Assembly: GCA_045631485.1 (NCBI GenBank)
Contig: JAZQUU010000034.1
Coordinates: 38,879 to 102,878, forward strand
Length of the DNA stretch: 64,000 nt
Direction of reading: 5' to 3'
Source of the DNA: SIG452 sp045631485
GTDB lineage: Bacteria > Bacillota > Clostridia > UMGS1840
Shown: positions 40,312-49,171 of the stretch, one piece after another
How the letters are laid out: the number at the start of each line of letters is the position of its first letter
How positions within the stretch are numbered: the first letter of the stretch is position 1
The notes under the pieces: model-generated
Seen by the model: the letters and a program-made list of their open reading frames with translations, nothing else
What the model was told of the DNA's origin: nothing
Databases searched by the model: none
Program-made: the position numbers and the translations under genes

Positions 40312-41226
40312 CTATAAGCTTTCGGCAATCTTTATCAGTTTGTTTAAACGGTGATTGAGACCTGATTTGGTGATTTTGGTTTCGGACACTTCGCAAAGCT
40401 CCGACAGAGACATGGTGGGGTAGGCAAGTCTTAGCTGCATCGTTTCTTTCAAAGGCTCCGACAAGGTATCCGCCACCGAGCTTTTCATAATTTTCTGAAT
40501 GGCTTTGGTCTGCAGAAGTGCGGTGTTGATGGTTTTGTTTTCGTTGGCACTTTCGCAATTCATCTGACGGTTGATTTCGTTTTTTAATTCCTTTTCCATT
40601 TTGATTTCGTGATAGAGGAACAAACCTCGTTTCACGCCGATCATTCCCATAAAATCGCAGATAAGCTCATTGTTTTTTAAGTAAATCACATATTTGTTCT
40701 GACGGGTGATGCTTTTGGCATCAATGCCCACCTCTTCCAGAATGTTTAAAATATCACTAAATACCCGTTTTTTATGGGTGACGATTTCCAGATGATAGGA
40801 TTTTTTCGGACTGTTTACAAAGCCTGCCGCCAAAAATGCGGTTTGCAGAACGGTTCGTTTGCAACAATCCGACACCGAAAAGGAGGGGTCAATTCTGGAA
40901 GAAAAGATATTCGCCTTTTCGGAGACCATGTGAAGCTCGTTTTTTAAAATTTCTATATTTTCTTTTCCCGATACCACCAAATGAATCTGCTTTCTGCTTT
41001 TGGAGCCTGCCGAACGGATGTCCGGCTCCAATTCGATTCCCAAAAGCTTTCTGGATAAAATAATAATTCGTCTGGCAATGGTGATATTTTCGGTTTTTAA
41101 ATGAATTTCGCTCCGCTTTTCTTCGCTGAGCATTGCATATAAGGTGGCAAGAGCAGCAAGCTCGCAACAAGGGCGTTTGGGCATCGCTCCGCTTAATTCT
41201 CGTTTGATTTCTCCTGTAAAGGACAT
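40312..41226 (-). CDS. whiA: WhiA sporulation/cell-division regulator
   Basis: A 304-residue protein with the N-terminal LAGLIDADG-homing-nuclease-derived domain (RPCCELAALATLYAM, AFLAAGFVNSPKKSYHLEI) and the C-terminal HTH (YPTMSLSELCEVSETKITKS, GLNHRLNKLIKIAE). WhiA binds DNA and influences division and, in actinomycetes, sporulation. It has no nuclease activity. In many Firmicutes the gene follows rapZ and yvcK; here those are absent and murB precedes it, a different neighbourhood. Confidence 0.95.
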   Translation of the reverse strand: MSFTGEIKRELSGAMPKRPCCELAALATLYAMLSEEKRSEIHLKTENITIARRIIILSRKLLGIELEPDIRSAGSKSRKQIHLVVSGKENIEILKNELHMVSEKANIFSSRIDPSFSVSDCCKRTVLQTAFLAAGFVNSPKKSYHLEIVTHKKRVFSDILNILEEVGIDAKSITRQNKYVIYLKNNELICDFMGMIGVKRGLFLYHEIKMEKELKNEINRQMNCESANENKTINTALLQTKAIQKIMKSSVADTLSEPLKETMQLRLAYPTMSLSELCEVSETKITKSGLNHRLNKLIKIAESL

Positions 41227-41253
41227 AAGGTTCCTCCTTTTTGGGGGAATTTT

Positions 41254-42174
41254 TTATAAGGTTGCATCAGGGCAGTTTCGCTTTACATAACGAACCTCTG
41301 CCTCCAGAGTGACGCCGAATTTTTCAAGCACCGTTTCTCTGACATAATCAATCAATTTACACACATCTTCTGCGGTGGCATTTTTTCGGTTAATCACAAA
41401 GCCGCAATGCTTTTCGGAAACTTGGGCATCTCCCACCGAAAAGCCTCTTAAATCGGCATCTTCTATCAGTTTTCCCGCAAAATATCCTTCGGGACGCTTA
41501 AAGGTACTTCCCGCATTGGGATATTCCAGGGGTTGTTTTTCATTTCGTTTTTTTAATAATTCCACGGTTTTTTCGTGAAGCTCGTCACGGTTGCCGGGAG
41601 CTAATCGGAAGGTGGTTTCCAAAATCACCCATTGGGGATTGGCAAAAAACACGCTGTGCCGATAAGATAACTCGTGTTCTTCGGCGGTGAGGGTTTTTAA
41701 TTCCAGATTTTCGTCCAGATACAAGGAGCTTACCAGAGTGTCTTTGATTTCGCCGCCGTAGGCACCTGCATTCATATACACGCCGCCGCCCACGGTGCCG
41801 GGAATTCCCGATAGCTCCGCTAAGCCTGCCAGACTGTGTTCCTTGGCAACTTCGCAAAGGGCAGACAATCTTGCACCTGCTCCGGCGGTAATTTCGTTGC
41901 CGTGGCATATTACAGACTTCATTTCGGTGGTTTTTATCACAATCCCGTCTATCCCATCATCTGCCACCAACACATTGGAGCCGTTTCCGAGCACGGTGAC
42001 ACGAAGATTCTCCTCTTTGGCGAATGCCAGAATCTGTTTCACTTCCTCCGCACTTTTTGGGAAGACCATATAATCGCAGGGACCGCCGATTTTAAAGCTG
42101 GTATGACGGGACATTGGCTCCCCGATAAGCACACGGGAACAAAGCCCTTCTAATTTTTCTACGATTGTTTTCAT
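41254..42174 (-). CDS. murB: UDP-N-acetylenolpyruvoylglucosamine reductase
   Basis: A 306-residue FAD enzyme that reduces UDP-GlcNAc-enolpyruvate to UDP-MurNAc in peptidoglycan synthesis. Signatures are the FAD-binding LGNGSNVLVADDGIDG, LSGIPGTVGGGVYMNAGAYG, and the C-terminal AGSTFKRPEGYFAGKLIEDA (catalytic Ser) typical of type II MurB. Start ATG 42174 is preceded by AGGAG; an earlier in-frame start at 42204 lacks an RBS. Confidence 0.96.
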   Translation of the reverse strand: MKTIVEKLEGLCSRVLIGEPMSRHTSFKIGGPCDYMVFPKSAEEVKQILAFAKEENLRVTVLGNGSNVLVADDGIDGIVIKTTEMKSVICHGNEITAGAGARLSALCEVAKEHSLAGLAELSGIPGTVGGGVYMNAGAYGGEIKDTLVSSLYLDENLELKTLTAEEHELSYRHSVFFANPQWVILETTFRLAPGNRDELHEKTVELLKKRNEKQPLEYPNAGSTFKRPEGYFAGKLIEDADLRGFSVGDAQVSEKHCGFVINRKNATAEDVCKLIDYVRETVLEKFGVTLEAEVRYVKRNCPDATL

Positions 42175-42210
42175 AAAAAACTCCTTTCGGGGTTCTTCCG
42201 ACAAAGATAA

Positions 42211-43161
42211 TTATGCCTTATAAAGCATTGCCGCACCGATTAACCCTGCATCATTTCCTAAGGATGCAATAGAAATATCTGCGTGATGAATCAAGTCGCC
42301 GCCGTAACATTTTGCCACAACCTGCTCTTTTAAGGGCACCAGCAAGGTGTCCCCTTCGTTACACACACCGCCGCCTAAAATAATGGCTTCGGGTGCAAAA
42401 ATATTGATTAAATTGGCAATTCCTTCAGAAAGATAGAACAGATAATTTTCTACCACATCTTTTGCCACGGTGTCGCCTCTTCTCATAGCATCAAAAGCGG
42501 TTTTTGCGCTGACTTTTCCGCTTTTATCTGCAACGGCGTTGAGCAGACTGAGGGGATGTTTTCTCATCGCCGCTTTGGTCTGGGCAACTAATGCGGAAGC
42601 AGAAGAATATGCTTCAAAACAACCACGTCTGCCGCAAGTGCAAGGTTCACCGCCCACGTGCAACACCATATGGCCGATTTCTGCGCCTGCGCCTTCTAAC
42701 CCTTCCCAGAGTTTTCCGTTTAAGATGATACCACCGCCAACACCGGTGCCTAAAGTAACTAAAATGATGGAATTATGCTGTTTTCCGCTGCCGCAGAAAA
42801 ATTCACCTAATGCTGCACAGCTGGCATCGTTGGCAAGATATACGGGTTTTTGCAGTTTTTCCTGCATCATTGCACCGATGGGTGCACCGTCCATATTCAG
42901 GTTGTTGGCATACACCACGATTCCTTTTTCTTTATCCACGGTGCCGGGAATACCCACTCCAACAGAAACCACATCGTCCATGGAAATTTCTGATTTTTCC
43001 ACCAATGCAACACACAAATCAATCATCTGCTCTGCAATCCCTTTTGCATCGGATTTTGCATCGGTGCGAACTGAAGATTTCAAAAGGATATTGCCGTGTT
43101 CGTCTGTGATACCTGCTTTAATGTTGGTGCCGCCTAAATCAACGCCTAAATAATATTTCAT
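42211..43161 (-). CDS. ROK family glucokinase
   Basis: A 316-residue ROK kinase. The ATP-binding motif LGVDLGGTNIKAGI is at the start. The catalytic Asp is in VYLANDASCAALGE, the glycine-rich turn is LVTLGTGVGGGIILNGKLWE, and the zinc site is CTCGRRGCFEAYSS. It probably phosphorylates glucose for glycolysis; other hexoses cannot be excluded. It lacks the N-terminal HTH of ROK repressors. Part of the dnaE cluster, 36 bp upstream of murB. Confidence 0.92.
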   Translation of the reverse strand: MKYYLGVDLGGTNIKAGITDEHGNILLKSSVRTDAKSDAKGIAEQMIDLCVALVEKSEISMDDVVSVGVGIPGTVDKEKGIVVYANNLNMDGAPIGAMMQEKLQKPVYLANDASCAALGEFFCGSGKQHNSIILVTLGTGVGGGIILNGKLWEGLEGAGAEIGHMVLHVGGEPCTCGRRGCFEAYSSASALVAQTKAAMRKHPLSLLNAVADKSGKVSAKTAFDAMRRGDTVAKDVVENYLFYLSEGIANLINIFAPEAIILGGGVCNEGDTLLVPLKEQVVAKCYGGDLIHHADISIASLGNDAGLIGAAMLYKA

Positions 43162-43184
43162 AGTCTGTTCCTCCGTTGTTGCAA

Positions 43185-43907
43185 TTAAATCTGTGATTTG
43201 ATGTCTTTTAAATATGTTTCAAATGTTTCTAAGTTTGCATTGATGATAAGCTCCTTGGGGAAATCCACTTCTCTTAACATTTCAAACACCTGTTTGTAGT
43301 TGCCGATACAACCCGAATAATGGGCATCGGACGATACTGCCACACGGGTGCCGTATTGTTTGCAAAGCTTTGCCACATGGGTGCAAAGTTCACGGGAACC
43401 GGGACGGATTCCCTCTAAGGAATGATTATTTAGTTCGATAATTTTGTTTTGTTCTTTTGCTTTTTTCACCACCGCTTCAAAATCGCAACGGTAGTTTTGC
43501 TGCCCCATATGGCCAATACAATGCACATAGGGATTTTCCAGCACACGAAGATAGGTTTCGGTGATATCCTCCAAAGAGCCTTGGGGTAAGCAGGGAGCGT
43601 GAATGGAAGCGATTACCCAATCAAGCATTGCCAAAACGGTGTTTGGCAAATCAAGACCGCCCTTGTAATCAATAATATTCGCTTCGGCTCCTTTAAAGAA
43701 TCGGATACCATCAATTTCGCCGGGCAGAAACTTTAAACAGCTAAAATGCACTTCTCCCGGCGCATCGGGAATGGCAGGAGCATGATTGGTCATACAAAGG
43801 CCGTGCATCCCTGCATCCCTGGTGGCTTTGATATTTTCCTGCAAGGTGGAGTAAGCGTGCTCACTCACAATGGTATGGCTATGGGTTTCCACATCAATAT
43901 GATACAT
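43185..43907 (-). CDS. PHP-domain phosphatase, YcdX-like
   Basis: A 240-residue PHP (polymerase and histidinol phosphatase) enzyme. Metal ligands are visible as DVETHSHTIVSEHA (start), MTNHAP, AEANI, ASIHAP, IGHMGQQ, and SSDAHYSG, together a trinuclear metal site. The YcdX subgroup are phosphatases of uncertain physiological substrate. Lies 5 bp after rimO and 23 bp before the ROK kinase gene. Confidence 0.9.
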   Translation of the reverse strand: MYHIDVETHSHTIVSEHAYSTLQENIKATRDAGMHGLCMTNHAPAIPDAPGEVHFSCLKFLPGEIDGIRFFKGAEANIIDYKGGLDLPNTVLAMLDWVIASIHAPCLPQGSLEDITETYLRVLENPYVHCIGHMGQQNYRCDFEAVVKKAKEQNKIIELNNHSLEGIRPGSRELCTHVAKLCKQYGTRVAVSSDAHYSGCIGNYKQVFEMLREVDFPKELIINANLETFETYLKDIKSQI

Positions 43908-43912
43908 AAAAA

Positions 43913-45229
43913 TTATCCTTTCAAGGCGGTGCCCGATAAATCATAATGGTCACAGCCAGTCACTTTCACTTTGATATATTCCCCAATATCCACAGGGAAA
44001 TCCGCTTCAAAATACACGGTGCCGTCAATCTCGGGGGAATCCATATAGGTTCTGCCGAAATAAATGTTGTTAACGGTGTCAATCCCTTCCACCAGAACCT
44101 CATAGGTTTTGCCGATTTTCTGCTTGTTTTTCTGCAGGGAAATCTGAGAAGAAAGCTTCATAATTTCATTGGCACGGCGCACCTTTTCGTGGGTTTTTAA
44201 TTTGCCTGTGATACGGGCGGCACGGGTGCCCTCTTCGGTGGAATAAGCGAACACGCCCAAACGGTCAAAAAAGCCTTGCTTCACAAATGCCACAAGCTCC
44301 TCGTGTTCCTCCACGGTTTCTGTGGGGAAGCCACTGATTAAGGAGGTGCGGATGGTGGCATCGGGCATTTTTTCCTTGATTTTATGAAGCAGGGTTACAA
44401 TTTCTTCCTTGTTGGTACGGCGGTTCATCAATTTTAAAATTCTGTCGTTACAATGCTGAATGGGAATATCAAAATAAGGAAGAATTTTTTTGGATGCTTT
44501 CATTTTATCGAGCAACTCATCGGTTACCGATTCGGGATACAGATAGTGAAGACGAATCCAACGAAGTTCTTCAATCTTCTCTAATTCCGAAAGGAGAGCA
44601 ACCAAACGGTTTTCTCCGTATAAATCCATGCCGTAGCGGGTGGTATCCTGAGCAATCACAATCACTTCGGTAACCCCCTGGGTTGCCATCCATTTTGCTT
44701 CCGCCACAACAGATTCTATGGGTCTTGACACATATTTTCCACGAATTTTCGGGATAGCGCAATAGGAACAACCGTTGCTGCAACCGTCGGCAATTTTTAA
44801 AAAGGCATAATAAAAGGGAGTGGTCAGAACACGGTCGCAAAAATTCGGCTCCGGCTCACTTTTGGAAAAATAGGAAACCCGTTCCCCCCTTAACACTCTG
44901 CCAACCGCTTCGGCAATATTGGCGGTATCGTGAATCCCCAAAACACCGTCCACTTCGGGGAAGTTTTCTAAAATTTCGTCCTGATAACGACCCGATAAGC
45001 AACCTGCCACAATCACCTTTTTGCCGTAGGATGCCGCATTTAAAATTTCCGAAATGGCTTCCTCTTTGGCAGACTTAATAAATCCGCAGGTGTTTATGAT
45101 GATCACATCGCTTTCTTCTTCGTTATCCACCATAATATACCCTGCGTTCTGCAGATTGGTAATCATAATTTCGCCGTCCACCTTATTTTTGGAACAGCCA
45201 AGTTGAATCCATAAAATGTTAGCCATCAT
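43913..45229 (-). CDS. rimO: Ribosomal protein S12 methylthiotransferase
   Basis: A 438-residue radical-SAM methylthiotransferase that thiomethylates Asp of ribosomal protein S12. The N-terminal UPF0004 domain has three Fe-S cysteines (QLGCSKN, NTCGFI, VAGCLSGRY). The radical-SAM cluster motif ADGCSNGCSYCAIPKIRG is central, and a C-terminal TRAM domain (YEVLVEGID...) follows. QLGCSKNKVDGE and the DTTRYGMDLYG stretch point to RimO rather than MiaB. Its start overlaps the recX end by 11 bp; Met1 or Met2 (45226, better spaced from GAGGA) could initiate. Confidence 0.95.
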   Translation of the reverse strand: MMANILWIQLGCSKNKVDGEIMITNLQNAGYIMVDNEEESDVIIINTCGFIKSAKEEAISEILNAASYGKKVIVAGCLSGRYQDEILENFPEVDGVLGIHDTANIAEAVGRVLRGERVSYFSKSEPEPNFCDRVLTTPFYYAFLKIADGCSNGCSYCAIPKIRGKYVSRPIESVVAEAKWMATQGVTEVIVIAQDTTRYGMDLYGENRLVALLSELEKIEELRWIRLHYLYPESVTDELLDKMKASKKILPYFDIPIQHCNDRILKLMNRRTNKEEIVTLLHKIKEKMPDATIRTSLISGFPTETVEEHEELVAFVKQGFFDRLGVFAYSTEEGTRAARITGKLKTHEKVRRANEIMKLSSQISLQKNKQKIGKTYEVLVEGIDTVNNIYFGRTYMDSPEIDGTVYFEADFPVDIGEYIKVKVTGCDHYDLSGTALKG

Positions 45230-45842
45230 AATCTTCCTCGTAATTTTCTTCCAACACTTCGGCGGAAAGGGTTCTTAAACAGTCGGTAATATCCGAAAAA
45301 CGATAGCCTCTTCGGATCAGGCGACTGTATATCTTTTGGGTGTCTGTTTTCTTATTAAGAAGCAGGGCAACCTGCTCTTTTAAGTTTTCCTGCTCGGCAC
45401 TAAAATCATAATCGGATGCATCCAGAGAAATGCCTTTGCCGAAAAGGTCTTGCTTAATTTTATAAAAGCCTTGCTTTTTATAGGTTTGCTTGGAATAAAT
45501 AAACTGCTCCCGATACTGCTCGTCCGACAAATAGCCGTTTTCTTTTAATTTTGCCAAAATATCTTCCCCAATATCCGGCGGACATTCGTGCAGTCTAAGC
45601 TTCTCCCGAAGCTCTTTTTCGGAATACATTCTGCGGGATAATAGCCCCAGGCAATAATCATATTGCTCGGGAAACACACATTCCTTTCGGAATGCTTCCA
45701 CACTCTCAACAAAAAGCTCTTCTTTGCCCGCCAGTTTGCGAAATGTGTATCCCGAAACGGAGAACAAATAGGTGTCTCCCGAAAAGACGGAAAAACGGTT
45801 TTTCCGCTTCACTTGAGGGCGAAAAGTCAGTTTTATCATCAT
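45219..45842 (-). CDS. recX: RecX regulatory protein
   Basis: A 207-residue three-helix-repeat protein that modulates RecA filaments. Recognisable stretches are LGLLSRRMYSEKELREKLR, ILAKLKENGYLSDEQYREQF and the C-terminal IYSRLIRRGYRFSDITDCL. The Shine-Dalgarno is weak. Located at the head of the rimO-PHP-ROK-murB-whiA-dnaE cluster, downstream of the LCP gene terminator. Confidence 0.9.
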   Translation of the reverse strand: MMIKLTFRPQVKRKNRFSVFSGDTYLFSVSGYTFRKLAGKEELFVESVEAFRKECVFPEQYDYCLGLLSRRMYSEKELREKLRLHECPPDIGEDILAKLKENGYLSDEQYREQFIYSKQTYKKQGFYKIKQDLFGKGISLDASDYDFSAEQENLKEQVALLLNKKTDTQKIYSRLIRRGYRFSDITDCLRTLSAEVLEENYEEDYDG

Positions 45843-45851
45843 CTTTTAAAA

Positions 45852-45903
45852 AAACGAAAACCGAAAGCAGGGTTTTTTAAACCCTACTTCCGTTTTTCTT
45901 TGC
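45852..45903 (-). terminator. Terminator of the T-box/ior/LCP operon
   Basis: On the minus strand AAGTAGGGTTT pairs with AAACCCTGCTT, flanked by weaker CGGAA/TTCGG-type pairing and ending in CGTTTTTTT. Confidence 0.75.
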
Positions 45904-45915
45904 TCCTATTAAAAA

Positions 45916-46824
45916 CTAACGGTAAAATTCGTCTAAAATAACTTCCGCTTCGCTGCGGTTGATGATTACATAGGGGTCTGCAATGCTTACGGGCAGCTCA
46001 AAGGTCTGCACCGTGCATTCTTCCATCTTGGTAACCGCATTAAAATAACTTAAAATTTCATTTAAGTTCATACTGGAACGAACATTCTGATTGATTAAAC
46101 CGTAAATCGCAGGAATTTTCCCGATATAATTGGGTTTGAATTTCTGCTCAAAGGTGGCTTTGAAAAAGTCCTGCTGAACCTGATTTCTCTGCAAATCTCC
46201 CATGGGATACCGACGGAATCTCAGCACTTTTACCGCTTCTTCCCCGTCTAAGAGTTGTTCCCCTTGCTTGATATTGATATAAAGGTCCTGGTCGGGGTCA
46301 CTGTAATACATATTGCAGGGCACATCAAAGCGGATGCCGCCCAGCTCATCAATAATGGTTTCCACGGCGGCAAAGTTCACCACCATATAATCGTGAATAT
46401 CTATGGCAAGCAAATCTTTCACGGTTTGCACCGCAAGTTCATCACCGCCAATTTGCAGAGCCGCATTGATTTTCTGGTTGTTTCTGCCAATCTTCACCTT
46501 GGTATCTCGGGGAACCGACATCAGAGAGACTGCATTTTTATCGGGATAAATGGAAAACACCATAATTACATCCGAACGCAAACCGCCCTTATCCGTTCCG
46601 AACACAGCAACATTTCGCACTTCCCCGTCGGTGGCAACCGACAAGGCGTTCAGATTGACTCCGCCGCCAAGGTTGGAATTCATCAGGAAAAAGCCACCCA
46701 CAATCAGCACCAAAATCATTTCCACAAGAAAACAAGTCCTGAAGGTTTTCCAGAATGTTTTCTTCTTCGTATTCTGTTTTTTTCGGGATGTTCTTCTTGC
46801 ACCCTGATACTGTGACTGATTCAT
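45916..46824 (-). CDS. LytR-CpsA-Psr (LCP) family cell-wall glycopolymer ligase
   Basis: A 302-residue LCP protein. It has a short cytoplasmic basic tail (ARRTSRKKQNTKKK), one membrane helix at about 30-50 (FLVEMILVLIVGGFFLM), and an extracellular LCP domain with AVFGTDKGGLRSDVIMV, SLMSVPRDTKVKIG and VLRFRRYPMGDLQRNQVQQ, the arginines that bind pyrophosphate lipids. It attaches wall teichoic acid-like or other polymers to peptidoglycan. It is 16 bp downstream of iorB with no terminator between, so T-box-controlled transcripts may reach it. Confidence 0.93.
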   Translation of the reverse strand: MNQSQYQGARRTSRKKQNTKKKTFWKTFRTCFLVEMILVLIVGGFFLMNSNLGGGVNLNALSVATDGEVRNVAVFGTDKGGLRSDVIMVFSIYPDKNAVSLMSVPRDTKVKIGRNNQKINAALQIGGDELAVQTVKDLLAIDIHDYMVVNFAAVETIIDELGGIRFDVPCNMYYSDPDQDLYINIKQGEQLLDGEEAVKVLRFRRYPMGDLQRNQVQQDFFKATFEQKFKPNYIGKIPAIYGLINQNVRSSMNLNEILSYFNAVTKMEECTVQTFELPVSIADPYVIINRSEAEVILDEFYR

Positions 46825-46840
46825 ACTAAAACCTCGGTTC

Positions 46841-47413
46841 TTACTGTTCGTAACCTGCTAAAAATGCTTTTTCGTTTGCCTCTTTGAATTTTTCGGGAAC
46901 GGTGGATAACACCGCATCCACCCAATCCTTTTTATCAAATTCCAGATATTTTGCCAACACGCCCAGTAACACCACATTGGTTACTTTGGAGTTTAAGATG
47001 GATTCTGCAATTTCTAACGCATTCACGGAAACCAAATCCACTTCTTCTTTTTTGAGTGTGTCTAAAATATCTTGGGGATATTCTGCCGCACCGATGATTA
47101 CGGGCATAGGCATAATCTGCTGCACGTTGGTAATGAGTTTACCGCCTTTTTTAAGATAAGGCAACCAACGCAGAGCTTCCAATTCTTCAAAGGAAATAAT
47201 AATATCTGCTTCTCCCTGACAGATTACGGGAGAATGAACGGCTTCACCGTATTTCACATAAGTTACCACGCTGCCGCCACGCTGGCTCATACCGTGTACT
47301 TCGGATACTTTTACATCATAACCTTTTTCGATGGCTAAGTTCCCTAAAATTCTGCTGGCAAGTAAGGTACCCTGACCGCCAACTCCTACAATCATAATGG
47401 ATTTTGTGCTCAT
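46841..47413 (-). CDS. iorB: Indolepyruvate ferredoxin oxidoreductase beta subunit
   Basis: A 190-residue gamma-domain subunit of the 2-oxoacid:ferredoxin oxidoreductase superfamily. It begins IMIVGVGGQGTLLASRILGN, then VSEVHGMSQRGGSVVTYVKYGE, diagnostic for IorB. With IorA it interconverts aryl-pyruvates (indole-, phenyl-, 4-hydroxyphenyl-pyruvate) with aryl-acetyl-CoA, CO2 and reduced ferredoxin. Start ATG 47413 follows GGGGGA. The gene is 17 bp after iorA. Confidence 0.95.
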   Translation of the reverse strand: MSTKSIMIVGVGGQGTLLASRILGNLAIEKGYDVKVSEVHGMSQRGGSVVTYVKYGEAVHSPVICQGEADIIISFEELEALRWLPYLKKGGKLITNVQQIMPMPVIIGAAEYPQDILDTLKKEEVDLVSVNALEIAESILNSKVTNVVLLGVLAKYLEFDKKDWVDAVLSTVPEKFKEANEKAFLAGYEQ

Positions 47414-47430
47414 CTTAGTCTCCCCCTTTC

Positions 47431-49155
47431 TTACAGAGTAATGGCATCAAACTTACAGATGTTTTTACACAATCCGCAGTTGGTACACAAGGTTTTATTG
47501 ATTTCGGGTTTGCCGTCTACAACGGAAATTGCAGGGCATCCGATTTTCATACACATCTTACAGTTTTTACATTTATCTTTTTGGATATTAACGTCAAAAT
47601 CGTATTTCACGCCTTTTAACAATACGCAGGGACGGCGTGCAATAATTAAGGAAGGCTCTTCCACGCTGATTTCTTCTTTAATCACCCGTTCGCATTCTTC
47701 CACATTGAAGGGGTCAACCACTTTGATTCGGCTGTAACCAACCGCTTCTGCAAATTTTTCTAAGTTCACCGCCACGGTGGGTTCTCCTTTTAAGGTTTTG
47801 CCGGTGGTGGGGTTCTGCTGATGGCCTGTCATACCGGTGATGGAGTTATCTAAGATAATCACGGTGGAGGTACCTTTGTTGTATGCGGTGGAGGCAAGAC
47901 CTGTCATACCGGAATGGATGAAGGTGGAATCCCCGATTACCGCTACGGTTTTTTTGGAAAGCTCTTTGTTGGCTTTGGAAATACCGTGTGCCGCACTGAC
48001 GGATGCACCCATACAAATGGTGGTATCCATAGCAGATAAGGGAGCTGCCGCACCTAAGGTGTAACATCCGATATCCCCGGAAACAACCAGTTTCAGCTTA
48101 GATAACACATAGAACATCCCTCTGTGAGGACAACCGGGACACATCACGGGAGGACGCATGGGGGGATTATAGTCGGGATAAGTTGCTTCATCTTTTTTGC
48201 CGGAGATTGCTTCTCTTACGGACACATTGGAGAATTCCCCAAACATGGAGAAGGTGTCTTTTCCGTGCACTTCGATGCCCATTGCTTTGATATGATTTTC
48301 GATATAGGGGTCTAATTCTTCCAACACATAAAGCTTATCCACTTTACTTGCAAATTCCTGAATCAATTTTACGGGCAAAGGCCAGAGCATCCCCAGTTTC
48401 AGATAAGATGCTTCGGGGAAAGATTCTTTGGCGTACTGGTAGGGTGCGCCTGCGGTGATGATACCGATTTTGGTATCGTTAATTTCCATACGGTTGATAC
48501 CGGAGGTTTCTGCATATTCTACCAGTTTATTTTTTCTGTCTTCGATAACCAGACGGCGTTTTTTTGCCATGCCGGGCATCATCACATATTTCATCACATC
48601 TTTTTGATATTCTTTTAAGGGAACATCCACACGGTCACATTCTTCCACGATGGACTGAGAATGTGCAATACGGGTGGTTAATCTTAACAGAACGGGAGTG
48701 TCAAACTGCTCGGAAATTTCGTAAGCCAATTTGGCATATTCCTTACATTCGGCACTGTCGGCAGGTTCCAGCATGGTCACCTTTGCCGCATTGGCATAGT
48801 TACGGGAATCCTGCTCATTCTGAGAGGAATGCATCCCCGGGTCGTCTGCCACGCCGATTACCAAACCGCCGTTTACGCCGGTGTAGGACACGGTGAACAA
48901 GGGGTCTGCTGCCACGTTTAACCCAACGTGCTTCATAGCACAGAAGGAACGGGCACCTGCGATTGCCGCACCGATGGCAACTTCCATTGCCACCTTTTCG
49001 TTGGCTGCCCATTCGGCATCCACTTCGTTATATTTGGCAACAAATTCGGTGATTTCGGTGGAGGGAGTACCGGGGTAGCTGGATACCACGGTTACGCCTG
49101 CTTCATATAAACCTCTGGCAACGGCTTCGTTACCAATCATCAATCTTTTAGACAT
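47431..49155 (-). CDS. iorA: Indolepyruvate ferredoxin oxidoreductase alpha subunit
   Basis: A 574-residue TPP enzyme. The N-terminal pyrimidine-binding domain has GLYEAGVTVVSSYPGTPSTE. The TPP-binding region is around SGDIGCYTLGAAAPLSAMDT and IGDSTFIHSGMTGL. The C-terminus carries two 4Fe-4S motifs, CKNCKMCMKIGCPAIS and CTNCGLCKNICKF. Cytosolic. Start chosen at ATG 49155 (MSKRLMIGNEA) with GGAGG 12 nt upstream; an in-frame start at 49209 lies inside the ligase gene. A tyrosine-type T-box heads the operon, suggesting use in aromatic amino-acid synthesis. Confidence 0.95.
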   Translation of the reverse strand: MSKRLMIGNEAVARGLYEAGVTVVSSYPGTPSTEITEFVAKYNEVDAEWAANEKVAMEVAIGAAIAGARSFCAMKHVGLNVAADPLFTVSYTGVNGGLVIGVADDPGMHSSQNEQDSRNYANAAKVTMLEPADSAECKEYAKLAYEISEQFDTPVLLRLTTRIAHSQSIVEECDRVDVPLKEYQKDVMKYVMMPGMAKKRRLVIEDRKNKLVEYAETSGINRMEINDTKIGIITAGAPYQYAKESFPEASYLKLGMLWPLPVKLIQEFASKVDKLYVLEELDPYIENHIKAMGIEVHGKDTFSMFGEFSNVSVREAISGKKDEATYPDYNPPMRPPVMCPGCPHRGMFYVLSKLKLVVSGDIGCYTLGAAAPLSAMDTTICMGASVSAAHGISKANKELSKKTVAVIGDSTFIHSGMTGLASTAYNKGTSTVIILDNSITGMTGHQQNPTTGKTLKGEPTVAVNLEKFAEAVGYSRIKVVDPFNVEECERVIKEEISVEEPSLIIARRPCVLLKGVKYDFDVNIQKDKCKNCKMCMKIGCPAISVVDGKPEINKTLCTNCGLCKNICKFDAITL

Positions 49156-49171
49156 AATTCTAAAAAACCTC

